A stretch of DNA of 64,000 bases from Silene latifolia (Eukaryota; Streptophyta; Magnoliopsida; Caryophyllales; Caryophyllaceae): positions 171,078,325 to 171,142,324 of the forward strand of contig NC_133536.1 of NCBI RefSeq assembly GCF_048544455.1, in the 5' to 3' direction. The notes under the pieces were generated by a model that was not told the origin of the DNA, ran no database searches, and saw only the letters and a list, made by a program, of their open reading frames with translations. This document shows, one piece after another, positions 36,829 through 50,660 of the stretch. The translations under genes were made by a program, and so were the position numbers. How positions within the stretch are numbered: position 1 is the first letter of the stretch; every line of letters begins with the position of its first letter.

Positions 36829-37300
36829 GCATATGTACTTGGAATATAAAACTCGGCATCTTAACTATCAGCCGAGCACACCGAAATTGGTAGGTGACAA
36901 TGATAGGAAACCGAGTTAATATAGTCTTCAACAAGCATTTAAAGGTATTTTTAATTTTTTTTTACTCTAAAAAAACAAATAAATAATTTTATTTTAATTT
37001 ACAAGTGATTTAAAAATTTTTAGTAAAATTTTTCTAATAAATTTTTTAATAAATAATTCACAATTGTTATAACAAATATTGTTTAAATAATAAAAACACG
37101 ATAAAGTAAGTCGAAAAACTTTAAAATATGTTTTTTTTTTAGAAAAAATAATCCTCTCAGATCTGTATAGAAAGTTGTTCATCACCGGGGATTTATGTAC
37201 TTGGAGCAAAAATTCTGGCAATTTAACTATCAGCCTCGCACTCCGAATTCGGAAGATGACAATGATAGGCTACCGAGTAATTTCTACTTCTACAAGTACG
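36829..37300. repeat. diverged direct duplication of about 110 bp
   Basis: The stretch at about 36829-36940 (TTAACTATCAGCC, GACAATGATAGG) recurs at about 37192-37300 with many substitutions, offset about 362 bp. It lies between the two Helitron 3' ends. Confidence 0.6.
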
Positions 37301-37494
37301 AATGATAGGCAATGTTATTATCATCATGATAAATACACTTGGACCGTCCAACCGTGAATTCCGAAACTGCATTAAATTCAGATAATCAGCTAATTCTGAG
37401 ATAATAATCAGCTAATTCTGAGATAATGTCATATGCAGTTAAATATGGCATGGCAACAGTTATAGCAGTTTCAAAGAAGTGGAGTTGAGGGGTA

Positions 37495-38022
37495 ATGGTA
37501 GTAGTGGGGCATTTAGGGTTTAGTAAGAGGTTACATTGGCTTATATATAGAATTGCAAACATTCAGAGTATGTCACAAAAAAACTCAATATTGATGCTTC
37601 TGCGAAACATTGATCAATCACGTAGGTTGTGTAATCGCACGAGACTAATTGTGACTGATATGGGGGCACGCGTGATAAGATGTACTGTCTTAACGGGTAG
37701 TCATAAAGGTGATAGAGTGCATATTGCTCGACTAACACTTACTCCATCGGACACCAATAGATTTCCGGTACGTTTCAGTAGAAGACAATTTCCCATCGGT
37801 GTTTGTTTTGCAATGACGATAAACAAGAGTCAAGGGCAGTCTTTATCTCAGGTCAGCATCTATCTTCCAAGACCAGTGTTTAGTCATGGTCAGCTTTATG
37901 TCGCACTTTCCAGGGTCACCCGAAAAGAAGGCTTGAAAATTTTAATTTGTGACTCAGATATGCGTACTTCTACTACGACTACTAATGTAGTGTATCATGA
38001 AATTTTTCAATTTTTAGAATAA
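37495..38022 (+). pseudogene. C-terminal fragment of a Helitron Rep/helicase (Pif1-like)
   Basis: The frame holds [20 protein letters not shown], then [13 protein letters not shown] and [20 protein letters not shown], the last conserved helicase motifs of plant Helitron RepHel proteins. The Rep domain and N-terminal helicase motifs are missing and no start is recognisable: the first 30 residues do not match the family. The frame ends at 38022, 280 bp before a Helitron 3' terminus in the same orientation. Confidence 0.85.
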
Positions 38023-38302
38023 CTTGCATATGTTAAAGTTGATTATTAGATTATATTTCTTTTATCCGAATGTAAAGTTTTTTATGTATGCAATTTTTGT
38101 TTACAAGAGTAGATTACGTTATTTCCTTATAAACCAGTGCATTTGAACACATGTTTGTAACAAATTTAAACTTTAATTATGTACATCGTTGATTTAGACC
38201 AATTAGATAGGTACAATAGAAATGCAAAAACAAATATACATAAAAAAAATTCATTCTGGCCCAAATACATACCCGTGCAATTTTACACGGGTTTAAAACT
38301 AG
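38023..38302 (+). mobile_element. 3' end of a plus-strand Helitron
   Basis: A hairpin CCCGTG...CACGGG (38272-38291) is followed by TTTAAAA and CTAG at 38299-38302, then T. With the helicase fragment upstream this marks the end of a truncated Helitron whose 5' end I cannot place. Confidence 0.8.
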
Positions 38303-41300
38303 TGTTAGTGATATATTAAAAAAAAAGTGTAATATTTAAAGGACTTTTAGATTAAATTATTTTTGTGCGAGCCTGTTTTTATTATTACAAATAATGAAAC
38401 CGATTATTATTCAAAAATATACTCTAATATAAGGGTCACTACTAATAGGGGATATGATCATTAAAATAAAAACAAAATGTAAGTAAATCGCATATTAACT
38501 TTATAAACGGAAAAAATATAAAAATAATACGACACGTTTATGCTACCATCTCAGCAAAAAATATTCATAAATAAGTATATGCTACCATCTCAATATATTT
38601 TGTACGACATGTTTATGCTGCCATCTCTGCTTCATCAAAAGATCTTAACTATGGAGAGGTTGTTAGGGGTATGTTGAAAGATTTTATTGACTAGTATAAT
38701 TAAGAATGTATTTGTGGGAAGAATATAAATTCAGCAAAAGATTAATTAGAAAAATAATTTTTTTGACCCAAAAGATTACGATTAGAATATTTTATGGATA
38801 AATAATAGTATATAAAGGATTTGAAATAAGATCTTTTTATGATATCAGTATATTATAATGATATGTATATCCCTAATTTTGGTGTGTTAGTACATAAATG
38901 ATTTGAAATAAGATCTTTCTATGATATTAATATATTATAATGATATGTATATCCCTAATTTTGGTGCATATGTTAATTAACCTTTATTAGAAGGATATAT
39001 AAATCGTAATAATTTTGCTGTATATCCAAAATTTTGGTGCATATCTTAATTAACAATTATCCCCAGGATATGTAAACCATTAACCTTTATTACAAAGATA
39101 TGTAAATTTTTTATATTTTTAGTAGCATAGTTGGCGTGTACTAATGTTATAGATTTGAGTGGACTTGTATATGTTATAGATTATTTGACGGCATACACTA
39201 AGCCCAGCATATTAATATGTAAAAAAAAAGTCCACTTATAGGTATGAGCATTTAGGCGGGAAAAAGTTTTAGTTTTCTTATTCTTTTAGTTTTAGGGAGA
39301 TGGACATGAACTGAACTGAACTTTGCCAAAAAAAAAAAAACACCTACGTATGACTCAAAAATCCTCTATTTACTAAATGAATAGGTGAAACTTGAGATTT
39401 TTCCGCTCAAATCATTTCACCTATAAATTGGGCCTAATACTTTGGTTATTCTATATAAATATTGGGCCTTTGTAGAGAAAAAAAAATATATTCAGTAAAA
39501 TATTTTGGACTACCTGATATATTTTGGGTTTTTATGTGTGTTAGATTCTACAAATCTTCCTATATACTACGAGTAAAAGAATAAAACTTATCTAAAGTTT
39601 TTCCTTCAAAGTGCTATAACTTATATATGGAAACAAATTAGATTTCATTTATTAAAATAATTTTTCATTTAAAAATAACCTTTTTATCATTAAACTTAAA
39701 AATATAATCTTTTAATAAAAATAAAAAAAAATTGGTATAAAACTATAATCTCTATACATAAATTGTTACTCCTATTTTTAACTTCGCGACGAAAAAAATT
39801 TACTAAAATAATATGAGGTAGTTAAAATATTTTCATAAAAAAAACACAAAAATTACTCAATTCTCTTGATTAATTTTAAGATTAATTTTTTTTTTTTTAA
39901 ATTCATGAGATTTAAATCTGAAATCTATAAGTATTATAGTAAAAATTAAAAGCACTATATATACCGCGCTTTTGCGCGAGATCTACACTCATTTCTCTAA
40001 CAAATACTAGTGTGCCTTCAACCTTTCCCCTTAGAACTTGTTCGTGAAAAAAAATCCTACCTTGACGCAACAGCCAATCTTTTGAAGGTATTCACTAATT
40101 TTTGGTATTACCCTTTGATTCTTTTGTGCCTTGATTGAATTCACATACTTCCTCCATTCAACTCCACTCTACTACTTTCCTTTTTCACGTTTGCCAACGC
40201 GTGTTTTACGCGCTAAATATCGTTAGCAACGTATTTGCAAAAATTATAAAAGTTAGATATTTTTAATGTACTCGTAAAGACGAATCAAACAAGATCCCAC
40301 ATGAATATATTTCTACTTACGTATCGAGAGAAAATCGAAATTGAATACACAATTGTGAATAGTGTACAAAAGTGAAATAGGTAGAGTGCAGTTGAATAGA
40401 GGAAGTATTTTTTAATGGGTTTGTTTTTATTTCTTGCTTTTGTTTTGCAATTGTGATATTAAGACGTGATTTTATGTATTATGTTGTTTCCTATATGTGT
40501 TCTTCTAAATTGATCTAAAAAGTTTGAATCTTTGTTGTTAGATCGCAAATTACTTCTATATAAGACATTTGTATAATTTCAAGAAGACATTAATATCAGT
40601 ATAAAGGGAGTTTGATAGCATATTAGCATGGAATGTGACGGTGTCATTTGTATGTCTTTCTACTCGTCGTAAATACAGGGGAGGTTTTTGTGAAGAGATA
40701 AAAAGCATACATTGTAGTGGTATATTGCAACGATGAAATAAGACTGTCTTACACAATAATTATTGAAAAATTAGAGCAAACTATGGAAGATGCTAATCCG
40801 ACACTTATAGCTAAATTGAAATAATATAGGTTGTGGTAGTGCTGAGTAAATTTGAAATAGATATTTCTTCAATTTTAATTGAAAACATATAGAAAATGAA
40901 TAAGAAGGGAAAATAATAAGGTCAAAAGGCAAGAAACTAGTTGATGAGAAACAAAGGTGACACGCTCTGATGCTCATGGACAGAGAGATAAAAAAATACG
41001 GATTACATAAGTACGAAAATGGATATAGCATACATACATAGTTGATGCAAAGGGAAAGAAATAAGAGAGTATGATTTCAATAAATTTGTTAGCCAAATGC
41101 ATATAAAGTCCCTTAATTACTCTTCGTACTTTGATATACTGTCAAAATGTTTTTTTTTTATTTTTTTGAACTTAAATTTGTTAGCCAAATGCATGTGTGT
41201 TAGCCAAAGTAGGAACTTTTGTCATGACTTATGTGATAGTCAGATGGTCGTAGTAGTTATATATCCATCTGACCATGCTTTTATATATAATCCCTATCTT

Positions 41301-41351
41301 TGTCTTGATGATATTGAAATAATTTGTATCGATTTATTTGAAAGTAACATA
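38303..41351. other. AT-rich left part of the Harbinger region
   Basis: No supported gene. It contains an 82 bp direct repeat (about 38811-38892 and 38893-38974, key word GATTTGAAATAAGATCTTT), a CTGAACTGAACT remnant at about 39306, and a GC-rich hairpin (CCGCGCTTTTGCGCG, about 39964-39978) that resembles Helitron ends but lacks a clear CTRR. Confidence 0.5.
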
Positions 41352-42349
41352 ATGGGAAGAATTTCCTGGTCGGATGAGAATTCAAGAGTTTTGCTTAACA
41401 TTTTAAATGAGGAGAAAAACGGAGGAGTTAGCAAATTTAATTGGGGAACCATTGCCAAGAAATTTAACGTACAAAACGAAAGTGATGTCACGGGAAAACA
41501 AGTGCAAAATCATTATACAGATTTGAAAGAAAGATACAAGTGTTGGGAGGAATTGCAAGGTTTGACTGGCATATCATTCAATCCTATTACTAAATAAATT
41601 GATGTAGCAGAGAGGTCTTTGGAGAGATATAGAGCATTCTTAGAGGTAAAATTATATTAACCTCTCTTAAACTACATTTTTAATTAGCTATATTTTAAGT
41701 TAAATCTAAATTTAAGTCTTAATTTGTTTTATACAGCGGAATGTAAAGTATGGTACAAAGATAATCAAACAAGAATTGACAAACCTTGATGAAATGAGCA
41801 AACTATTTAATGGAAGATCTGCGCATGAGGTGGGTGGTTGTTTTTTCTCCGGCAATGGGAAAAGGATCATCTTACTTGAGTAGGCATATTGAGGATCTTA
41901 CTATTGATGAAAAATCTCCAGACAATGAAGTGTCGGGTGATGAACTTAATGAATTTCAGGACACCATGTTAGTTGATAAGGATAAATCTCCACCAAGTTT
42001 ACTTGACAGAAAAATTTTTCTAAGAACCTCGCGTAAGAGAAAAATTGAAGAGCCCATTAGTTTAGAAGAACGTAAGAGAAGGGAAACTAGTTTTTATATT
42101 GTTATTGCACTATTATCGGGAACTAGTGTTGGTTCATCAAGTAAGCCTTCTAAAGCTCAGATGGTTTGTGAAGAATTGACTAGAATGAAAATTGCAGAAG
42201 AATCGGGTGATGCGTACTTTGTTTCCACCGTGAGTTATTTAAGTGATGAAACACGTGCCAATATATTCCTAGCACTTCCAAATGATAATCGAAAGCGGAC
42301 CTATTTGAGGATGATGGATGTAGATCTTTTGTTTACTCGGCTTTACTAG
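41352..42349 (+). pseudogene. PIF/Harbinger ORF1: Myb/SANT-like DNA-binding protein
   Basis: The first part (41352-41594) is a Myb/SANT-like domain: ISWSDENSRVLLNILNEEKN, then a KQVQNHYTDLKERYKCW helix. A TAA at 41595 and a likely intron (about 41647-41737, ending CAG) follow. The rest (to 42349) has a basic RKRKIEEP stretch and a conserved C-terminal helix region. A frameshift separates codons near 41820. In Harbinger elements this protein helps the transposase enter the nucleus and bind ends. This copy is broken. Confidence 0.8.
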
Positions 42350-42544
42350 TTTGTTTTAGTAAACACTTTATAGTTTCAAATTTGTGTGTTTGATTTGAAC
42401 TTTCCATTTTCATGTGTTTGAACTTTTCATTTTCATGCGTTTGAACTTTGCGGTTAAGATATTTGAACTTTATTATCAAAATAAATGAACTTGATAGTTT
42501 TATTCTGATTTTTGTGTCTTTATAATTGTGTTTTAATTGTTCTA

Positions 42545-43617
42545 CACTACTACAAATCCAGGCAATTACAACGCCCCTTTAACAACGATTATTCACGAAA
42601 ATCACAACAGACGTTGTAGAATGTATGGCGCAAATTTTACTAAAATTAATTACAACGGGTATGGTTATATAACCGTTGTTATAAGTTTTAACAACGGGTC
42701 ACACATGCAAAACCGTTGTTAATAATTTGGCGCAAAATTGACGCAAAGTTAGTGAAAAGTAATCACAACGGTTACTTTTGAAACTCGTTGTTAAAACTTA
42801 GTTAACAACGGTTGTTGTTTTACAACCGTTGTTAAAACGTTTTAACAACGGTTTTTGTTTAATAACCGTTGTCAATACTTTCCATACTATAAACCACACA
42901 AACACAAATTAGCTACAGCCACAAAACACAAACCTTAATACACAAACACAAACACAAACACAGACAAACACAAACACAAACACAAACACAAAACACACAC
43001 TTTCTCATCGTCTCTTTCTCTCTTTCTCATCGTCGCTTTATCTTCTCGCCGTCACTGTTGATTTCATCGTCTCTTACTTTCTCTAATTATCAGGTAAATC
43101 TCACCGTCATTGTTGGTTTCATCGTCTTTCATCGTCATTATTTTATTTTTCTAATTATTTCATTTGCATGTATGTGTTTTTATCGATCATTATGTTATTT
43201 CTTTAAGTATTATTCGCTTAATTAGCTAGTAAAACAAATTAAATAAAATAAAACAAAGAAGAAGCAAGATGATAGAGAGGAATGCATGATAAACTTAATT
43301 AATACTCCCTCCTATTCTATATATTCTTCCCTATTTCCTAAAACGGATTATTCAGGTTTTCTTCCCTTTTCTTATTTTGGAAACTTTTACTCTTATTTTA
43401 TTCATTTCTCTCTCCTATCACCAAACCTCACCCAACCCTTTTCCTCATATTTTATTAGTTTCCTTAATGTTTTGGCCCCACCATTTCTTATTTAACTCAT
43501 AATTATTCATCTCTCTCTCCAATTACCAAACCCCACCCAACTTTTTACTCTTATTTTAATCTTCTCCTTAATTTCCGTGCCCACAAACAAAGGGAAGAAT
43601 ACATAGAATTGGAGGGA

Positions 43618-43660
<43 letters not shown>

Positions 43661-44608
43661 CATAAATTAAAAAAAAAATTACATTAATAAAAATGCAATT
43701 CTTATATTTTCATAGAGAGTCTTATTCTCTTCTATGATATATGTTCTCTCCTCCTTAGCTATTTGGAGGTTTCGTTCAGCAGTTGCTATATCGTCATATA
43801 TCTGCAACTGTTGCTGCTCTGTCAAGCCATCTTTTTTGGCGTCTTTCAGTACGGATCGAGTATCCACAAGGTAGCTCCTGAAACTGTCCTCAATGTGGAG
43901 CAACCGGCGGATGAAACTGTTGTTGTTCTCGATCATAGTAAGAGTCTTAAGGATGATATCATTCATTTTGTTGATGGAGTTTGGAGTTTGTTTGAAAAAT
44001 TAATTAGGGTTTATTTGGAGTTTGTTTTAGCAGTTAGGGTTTGGAGATGTATAGTGAGATAATGGAATGCTAGTTGAGATAATGCATGTATTTATACTAA
44101 GTAATGTGTGGTTTGAGTTGTTTTTAATTAATATATATGTTAGGAAGTTGTGCCATAATCATCATCATATCTCTCTCTGCTGCTTCAAATCTTATTATAA
44201 CCCTTCTCATTCCATATTGTCCATTCATATGCATAGGGATGGCAGTAATAATGCATGCATCGGAATTATAACGGGCCGTAATTATGCATGCATCTAGTAA
44301 TATTTAATTTAATTTTTTTATTTAATTTTTAAAAACAAACAACGATTATTGATAAACAACCCGTTGTCTTTAGTTATAACAACGGTTTTTTATATTACAA
44401 CCCGTTATTATAACTTTCCCCGCAAAATTGAGTCACACTTTCCACAACGGGTTTTTATACTTAAAACCGTTGTTAATAGTTTTAACAACGGGTTCCTTAA
44501 GAAAACCAACCGTTGTTAAAACCTTTTACAACGGACGCTTTAACAACGTCCGCTTTTTTATATAACAACGGTTTTTAACCGTTGTTATAGCCTGTATCTG
44601 TAGTAGTG
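42545..44608. mobile_element. non-autonomous CACTA element, 2.06 kb, target duplication CTA
   Basis: CACTACTACAAATCCAG at the left and the complement of CACTACTACAGATACAG at the right, flanked by CTA on both sides (42542-42544; 44609-44611). Subterminal AACAACGG-type arrays lie at about 42570-42890 and 44340-44590. The interior has a (TA)n run (about 43620-43656) and no transposase. It separates the two Harbinger genes. Confidence 0.92.
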
Positions 44609-44618
44609 CTAGTGTAGA

Positions 44619-46032
44619 ATGGATAATGTTAGACGTGCATCTATAATTATTGCATTAGAAGAATTGCGAAGGTCACTTGTACCAAGTGATAGTATACAAC
44701 GGAAGTCATCAAGTAGGCGGCCTAGAAGAGAAAGAGGGGAAAGTGGAGCCGAATACATTCATAGGTTGTTGAATGAAAACGCTACATCATGTTTTGAACA
44801 ACTGTGACTTGATAGGGTTATGTTTCTACAACTTGTTGATTTGATGATTGAAAGGAATTTATTAGTTGATGGTAACTTGGTAAGTATATAAAAGTGGACG
44901 AACAAATAGGAATTTGTTTATACATATTGGCCAAAGGCTCTTCTTATCGTGATGTTGCTGATAGATTTAAGCATTCCATATCTATAATATGTGTGTATTT
45001 TTAAAAAGTGTTGGATGCCTTGGTTATATTGTCACATGATATCATTAGACCACACCACGATCTACTTGAGGTGCCTCCAGAGGTAGAAAATAACTCATTT
45101 TATTGGCCTTACTTCAAGGTAATATTGTACCTCGTACATTTTGCTATTTTTTTTAAATTTTTTTAACTATCTTATGTCTTTTGGATTTAACATCTCTATT
45201 ATTACTATTATTTAGGATGCTATTGGTACCATAGATGGAACTCATATAGAAGCAGTTATTAGTGATCGTACTGGTACACCATTTCGAAATCACAATGGTC
45301 GTAAGACTTGGAAAGTGTTGGGCTGTTGTTCATTTGATAGGATTTTCACATTTATCAACGTGGGTTGGGAAGGGAGTGTGCCCATGATCTTACAGTATGG
45401 CGAGATTCTCTAACTGCCTCAAAATATGTTTTTTCTCATCCACCTGAAGGTAAGTATTAACTAATTTTCTTTATTTGTTTATAGCTCATTATTTTGGGAT
45501 TCTCAAGCATGTTTTATTTTACTTTGTAGGTAAGTACTATTTGGTGGACTCTAGATATCTTAATACTATTGGATATTTTTCTCCTGTTTGCGATCCCAAC
45601 GTCAGATCCCATTTGCCGTAATTTAAGCACGGACCACCCATGGGAATGTTAGAACATTTCAATTACCGACATTCTTCATTAAGAATGAAAGTTGAATGTG
45701 CGTTTGGTCAATTGAAGAAAAGATGGAAGATGCTGAAAACTATGCCCCAGATGTTACCAAAGTATCAGATGTCAATTATCGTTTCCTGTTTCACGCTTCA
45801 TAATTTCATACGAATGCATAAGCTTGGCATCCCAATTGTACAACATGATGCAGTCATTGGGAGAACAGATACAAACTTGGATAATAAAGATTGAATGAAC
45901 CTTATGTCTAAAGTGAGAATGGATATAGCTAAAGATATTTGGAATGATAACAATCCCGAAGAGCATGAAGATGGAGTGCCGCAAAATGACAACGAAGAAG
46001 AACATATGGAAGTAGATGATCCGAATAACTAA
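44619..46032 (+). pseudogene. PIF/Harbinger DDE transposase
   Basis: The N-terminal part (44619-44805) ends in TGA. The catalytic region follows in pieces: the exon from 45216 (after an ATTTAG acceptor) holds AIGTIDGTHI with the first Asp. The second Asp lies in a block near 45380 that is shifted in frame. The last exon (from about 45531) has LVDSRYLNTIGYFSP and VECAFGQLKKRWKML with the Glu, then a helix HNFIRMHK. Stops at 45619-45621 and 45892-45894 interrupt it, and the tail ends at 46030-46032. This is the DDE_Tnp_4 (HARBI1-like) family; the copy cannot be functional. Confidence 0.88.
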
Positions 46033-46199
46033 AGTTTGTAACTTGCGTCGAATATAAACATTTTCACAATTTCAAGCATTTGATGTATTGACATTAATAA
46101 TTTTTATTTTATTTTATCATTACTCCTATTTCTAAACTAAACATTTCGTTATTGCACACTCTAGTCTATTTTTATATATTTCAATGACGATGACGATGA

Positions 46200-46475
<276 letters not shown>

Positions 46476-46852
46476 GATAATCGAATCAAATCAACCGAAT
46501 CGAGTTGAATCAATCGAATCAATCGAATCAACTTATAAGAACTGAAATTAAGTTCAAAAGAACATGGCCATTGTTAAATAAAGTCTTTGTATGAAATATT
46601 GATCAAGTGTTACACTTACCTAGTTGACAAATAGTTTAGGAAAATTTTCTTTTGGACTCCTTAAGTTTTCACCGTGCTAAGTTGTATCCCTACTTTTCAC
46701 TGAATATCAGTTATTATACCCTTAAACACAAATAATCATTCTCAACTGTGACCAAACCTACTAAAATCGCCAATTAGCTATGTTAAGTGCCTACATGGCA
46801 TAATTAAGTGTGATGACATCGATTTTCCCTTCTTTTTATTGCAATTATTAGT

Positions 46853-47945
46853 AGGAAAAATTAACAAGAATAATCCAACCTATAAGTGATCTTCCCATAT
46901 TAATCCCAACTTCAATTTATCCCACATTAAACCTAACATTTACCCCACTCATATCATACTAAACTCAATGGAAAGGCTACCTTCCCAGCCTGTTAAAATA
47001 TTATACTCTTTACCCAAAATCACTTCACTCCACTAATGATCTTCATTATACTAAAAGTTGGGTATAATACTAAAAGTGCATCGGTTTCTCTAAAAACCGG
47101 GGATGGAACAACAAGATACAAGAGATCTTCAATATGTTCATCAGAATAATCTAATCAGGAATAACCCAGTTCATCATAATCATAATACCAAATTTAATCT
47201 CAAAAAAATGAATCATAAATCATGAGAGAAATTGAACATTCCCAAAAATAAAATAAAAAATAACCCAAATTGAGCAAGATCTTCTGAAGCTCAAAAATTC
47301 TCTTCATGAGATGGTACGAATCAAGCTGAGAAATGGCGAAATCAAGCAAACTACTCAGTTCTCCTTTTCACTCAACATCCACACATCAGTCCATCTTCTA
47401 ACTCATTCACCACTTCTGTGTCGACTGCCCACAAACCCACCATCCATGAGACACTGCCACCTTCCCCACGGTTGTGTCGATTTCCCTCACCTCTACTAAC
47501 TCATTCAACAACACAAAACTCCACAACTATTTCTACTATACTCAAACACCCAAATTAATTTCGACAATATAATTACAATTAAAACACACTTCAATTAAAT
47601 TTGATGAGTCTGATGAAGTTTTAGCAGCAGATCTAGCCTTCATAATGAAAAATTTCAAGGAAAACAAATGAAGGATGAGGAAGATGAAAAATTGATAAGT
47701 GAAAAGGAAGGAAGAAATGAGATAAAATTGAAGGTTAATAATGGAGAATGAAGCTGGAAGAGGAAGGGTGATTGATAAATAAAAAAAGGGGGACGCAGAA
47801 TAACATTAATCGGAAACTCTAGGTTAAAAAAATTCCAAGTTTAGTATGATATGAGCGGGGTCAATGTTAGGTTTATTGTGGAATAAAACGAAGTTGGGAT
47901 TAATATGGGAAGACCAGCTATAGTTTGAATTTTTCCTGTTAATCT
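46853..47945. mobile_element. foldback-type element with about 110 bp terminal inverted repeats
   Basis: 46853-46970 and the reverse complement of 47838-47945 align over about 110 bp (shared words CTTCCCATATTAATCCCAACTTC in part, TAAACCTAACATT, CTCATATCATACTAAACT). The interior of about 0.87 kb has no recognised transposase. Long inverted repeats suggest a Mutator-like or foldback element. No target duplication was confirmed. Confidence 0.7.
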
Positions 47946-48067
47946 ATAAAATTATATTAAAAGAGTAACCTTAAAAGGCCGCGTAGACAAAGCCACATAG
48001 GCGAAGAAAAAGCCACGCGTGCATTACGAAGGCCACATCTATAAATCTATATAATCTATACTACATA

Positions 48068-48855
48068 GTTAAAAGGCAACTTAATACATTTAATTTTTTG
48101 CCATGTAGGATTATCATAATTAAATTCTATTAGTTTACATTGTTAATATTAAGGCAACTTTAATAAATTTATTAAAATTCATTATATGGTTTAGTAATAT
48201 TTTTTTTTGTGTGGAAACCATAAGATCATGATTTAAATTATAAAAATAAATTAAGAATTTAGTCTCATCATTTAAATCATTCAATTTATTCATCTAACTC
48301 CTCCTTAACCATAAATATAGTAGCTAAAAGGTCTTATATGGTAAATAAAAAATCTAATAATTTGGATTATAAAACTACTAATATCTACAAATTTATAAAT
48401 ATAATTAAAAAGAAAAACAAAATATCTATCATCATCAATATGTCATATTTTAACTATATAGTTAAAAGGCAACTTAATACATTTAATTTTTTCCATGTTG
48501 GATTATCATAATTAAATTCTATTAATTTATATTGTTAATATTAAGGCTACATTAATAAATTTATTAAAACTCATTATAAGGTTTAGTAATATTATTTTTG
48601 TGTGGAAACAATAAGATCATGATTTAAATTATAAAAATAAATTAAGAATTTACTCTCATCATTTAAATCATTCATTTTGTTCATCTAACTCCTCCTTAAC
48701 CATAAAGATAGTAGCTAAAAGGTCTGATATGTAGTAAATAAAAAATCTAATAATTTGGATTATAAAGCTACTAATATCTACAAATTTATAAATATAATTA
48801 AAAAAAAAACCAAAATATCTATCATCATCAATATGTCATATTTTAATTACATATA
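48068..48855. repeat. tandem duplication, 393 bp unit
   Basis: Two consecutive copies start with GTTAAAAGGCAACTTAATAC at 48068 and 48461 and stay closely similar to about 48850. The unit is very AT-rich. The preceding TCTATACTACATAG resembles plant Helitron 5' ends, but no matching 3' end was found. Confidence 0.85.
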
Positions 48856-48902
48856 CAAGATAACTTTTTAAATGACTTTCATGAAAAGTGGAGTTTGTAA
48901 GA

Positions 48903-50660
<1,758 letters not shown>

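Noticed and set aside
37175-37357. Possible small gene overlapping the diverged duplication
   Set aside because: No conserved features. It coincides with duplicated non-coding sequence between Helitron ends.
39961-39990. Third Helitron 3' end at the CCGCGCTTTTGCGCG hairpin
   Set aside because: The hairpin is good, but the bases after it give CTAC, not CTRR, and no helicase or 5' end was found nearby.
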